A stretch of DNA of 64,000 nt from NCBI RefSeq assembly GCF_900111375.1, contig NZ_FOHB01000003.1:186001-250000 (forward strand), given 5' to 3'. This document shows, in pieces, positions 62,879 to 64,000 of the stretch (positions within the stretch are counted from its first letter, which is position 1; each line of letters starts with the position of its first letter). The notes under the pieces were generated by a model. It was not told the DNA's origin. It made no database searches and was given only the letters and a program-made list of their open reading frames with translations. The translations under genes were made by a program, and so were the position numbers. This stretch comes from Pedococcus cremeus (GTDB lineage Bacteria > Actinomycetota > Actinomycetes > Actinomycetales > Dermatophilaceae).

Positions 62879-63576
62879 GCGCGCAGGGCCTCCTTCGTGG
62901 CGGCCCGGCGGAGGTCGACGTGCACCGTCGTGAGGGCGTCCCTGGCCCGGGCCCGGTGGGCCTCGGTGAGGGCGTGGTCGGAGAAACGCGCCTCGCGGTA
63001 GAGGGCCGCCAGCTCGGCGAGGGCGTCGGCGTCGACGTCGTAGTGTCCGAGGACCCGCGCCACGACCTCGCTGGAGGTGCGCGAGCGGTCCTCCGTGAGG
63101 CCGGCGGCTGCGACCTCCTCCTCGAGCCTCACCCAGCAGGCCACGACGGCGTTGGTCGGCGTGCCGGTCTCGAGCTCCTCCATGCGGGCGCCGGCTCCCT
63201 CGAGCAGCACCTCGGGCAGGGTGTCGATGGGCGCCGCGTCGGTCGCCTGGTCGGGCACGGACGCCGGCCGGCGTCGCCACAGGTCGCGGATGACCATGAA
63301 GAGGACCAGCGCCACGATGGCGGCGATGGCGAGCTTCAGGCCCCAGACGATGATGGCGACGACGGTCTCGTTGGCGTCGGCCGAGGTGTAGATCTTCTTC
63401 GGCGGGGGAGGGACGTTGCTCCACTCCTCGAAGTCGCTGCCCGGCGCCTTGCGCTCGCTGAAGCCGCTGAGGTTCTGGCGGCGGAACAGCGCCACCGGGC
63501 CCGCGGAGGCGACCCACGCGCCCACCAGCAGCGTGACTGCCGCCCCGGCCAGCATCGGCCCCCGTCCCCGACTCAC
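62875..63576 (-). CDS. DUF4129 domain protein
   Basis: 233 aa. Signal-like N-terminus, a second membrane span (VVAIIVWGLKLAIAAIVALVLFMVI), and a C-terminal DUF4129 region (AVVACWVRLEEEVAAAG, TSSEVVARVL, LAELAALYREARFSDH). First gene of the operon. GTG start; promoter probably in 63577-63746. Confidence 0.85.
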   Translation of the reverse strand: MSRGRGPMLAGAAVTLLVGAWVASAGPVALFRRQNLSGFSERKAPGSDFEEWSNVPPPPKKIYTSADANETVVAIIVWGLKLAIAAIVALVLFMVIRDLWRRRPASVPDQATDAAPIDTLPEVLLEGAGARMEELETGTPTNAVVACWVRLEEEVAAAGLTEDRSRTSSEVVARVLGHYDVDADALAELAALYREARFSDHALTEAHRARARDALTTVHVDLRRAATKEALRA

Positions 63577-63746
63577 GACGCCCGACCCTAGGCGACGGCC
63601 CAGCCGTCAGGCACCGGTGGTTGCCACTTTGTTACCTGGAGGCGCAGGTTCGCAGTGGCGATGTCACACCGTGCCGAGTCGGGAGAGCTGCGCTGTCAGC
63701 CGTTGAGCCGGTGGACGGCGCACGGAGTCCGGGCAAAGATGAGTCC

Positions 63747-64000
63747 ATGACCAGCGGCTCCGGCTTCCTCCTGCGGCCGGGCGACCAGGGCCCGGTGCAG
63801 CAGAGCCAGGTGAGCTGTGGTGCCGCCTGCCTCACGGTCGCGCGCATGCTGGTCAACCCGCAGTTCGCCCGGTGGATCACCACCGGCCAGGGACCGCACG
63901 TCGACGCGCCGCCCGGGCCCACGGAGGCCGAGCGGTTCGCAGCCTACGAGCGCGTGGTCATGAACCGCACCAACCGCCTGTATGCCGGCGGACGCCGCCT
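63747..64000 (+). CDS. Possible C39/papain-like cysteine peptidase, N-terminal part
   Basis: 84 codons visible to the right edge. VQQSQVSCGAACLTVARML (about 17-35) fits the Gln-x-x-Cys-Gly-Ala catalytic motif of C39/papain-like peptidases. No His/Asp is visible yet. ATG 63747; divergent from the DUF4129 operon, promoter in the 170-bp gap. Assignment tentative. Confidence 0.55.
   Translation, partial: MTSGSGFLLRPGDQGPVQQSQVSCGAACLTVARMLVNPQFARWITTGQGPHVDAPPGPTEAERFAAYERVVMNRTNRLYAGGRR

Overview
The window is very GC-rich (about 72% by eye), gene-dense DNA with many GTG/TTG starts and frequent 4-nt start/stop overlaps. It encodes a mycothiol-type DsbA-like oxidoreductase, a group II truncated globin, an ANTAR regulator, the ClpP1/ClpP2 pair and TreY/TreZ. 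This is an actinobacterial chromosome. The layout and codon style fit the Micrococcales, perhaps an Intrasporangiaceae-like organism (inference from style; no 16S rRNA gene is present).

Layout. 1-7.5 kb: a truncated CYTH/CHAD protein, a TetR regulator divergent from an acyl-CoA dehydrogenase and two SDRs, an ArsR/SRPBCC pair, a secreted beta-propeller protein and a FabG-like reductase whose promoter carries a TetR-like half-matching operator. 7.7-14.2 kb: glgX-treY-treZ, making trehalose from glycogen-type glucan. 14.3-20.4 kb: acetyltransferase, acyl-CoA thioesterase, a RecQ helicase with a phosphoribosyltransferase-like tail, a hotdog thioesterase and a GAF-ANTAR regulator. 20.6-30.3 kb: MFS transporter, GDPD phosphodiesterase, then alpha-glucosidase, truncated globin, MscS channel, pepN, DsbA-like protein and rpiB.

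30.4-45 kb is an accessory stretch. It holds a membrane SpoIIE/PP2C phosphatase, DUF4395, trmB, a CDF metal exporter with a tiny coupled leader ORF, and a STAS protein. An XRE regulator with twin operators faces an MFS/DUF2255/alcohol dehydrogenase set. Next come an MFS/MarR pair, a cysteine-rich 56-aa protein, a PIG-L deacetylase, and a DUF2202 protein beside a two-component system whose sensor loop shares its Met/His-rich character. 44.9-45.4 kb has tRNA-Gly(TCC), an odd tRNA-Pro(TGG) with a mispaired T arm, and an 81-bp tandem repeat carrying copies of that tRNA's 3' end.

45.4-59.4 kb: M43 metalloprotease, flavin disulfide oxidoreductase, trigger factor, LacI/MFS with tandem operators, UbiA-family protein, clpP1-clpP2, a secreted NTR/TIMP-like protein, a TerC protein under a yybP-ykoY (Mn2+) riboswitch, and clpX. 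59.4-63.6 kb is a fully overlapping DUF4129/moxR/DUF58 operon. The right edge begins a possible C39-like cysteine peptidase. The order aglA-glbO-pepN-DsbA-like-rpiB ... tig-clpP1-clpP2 ... clpX matches a block I recall from Mycobacterium tuberculosis (Rv2471 to Rv2457c), here opened by the accessory stretch.

The most striking DNA-level signal is the octamer GTATGCCG/CGGCATAC. I found 37 copies by eye, against about 2 expected from base composition. It occurs in genes, between genes and in the stems of several terminators, and is absent from 37.4-43.5 kb.
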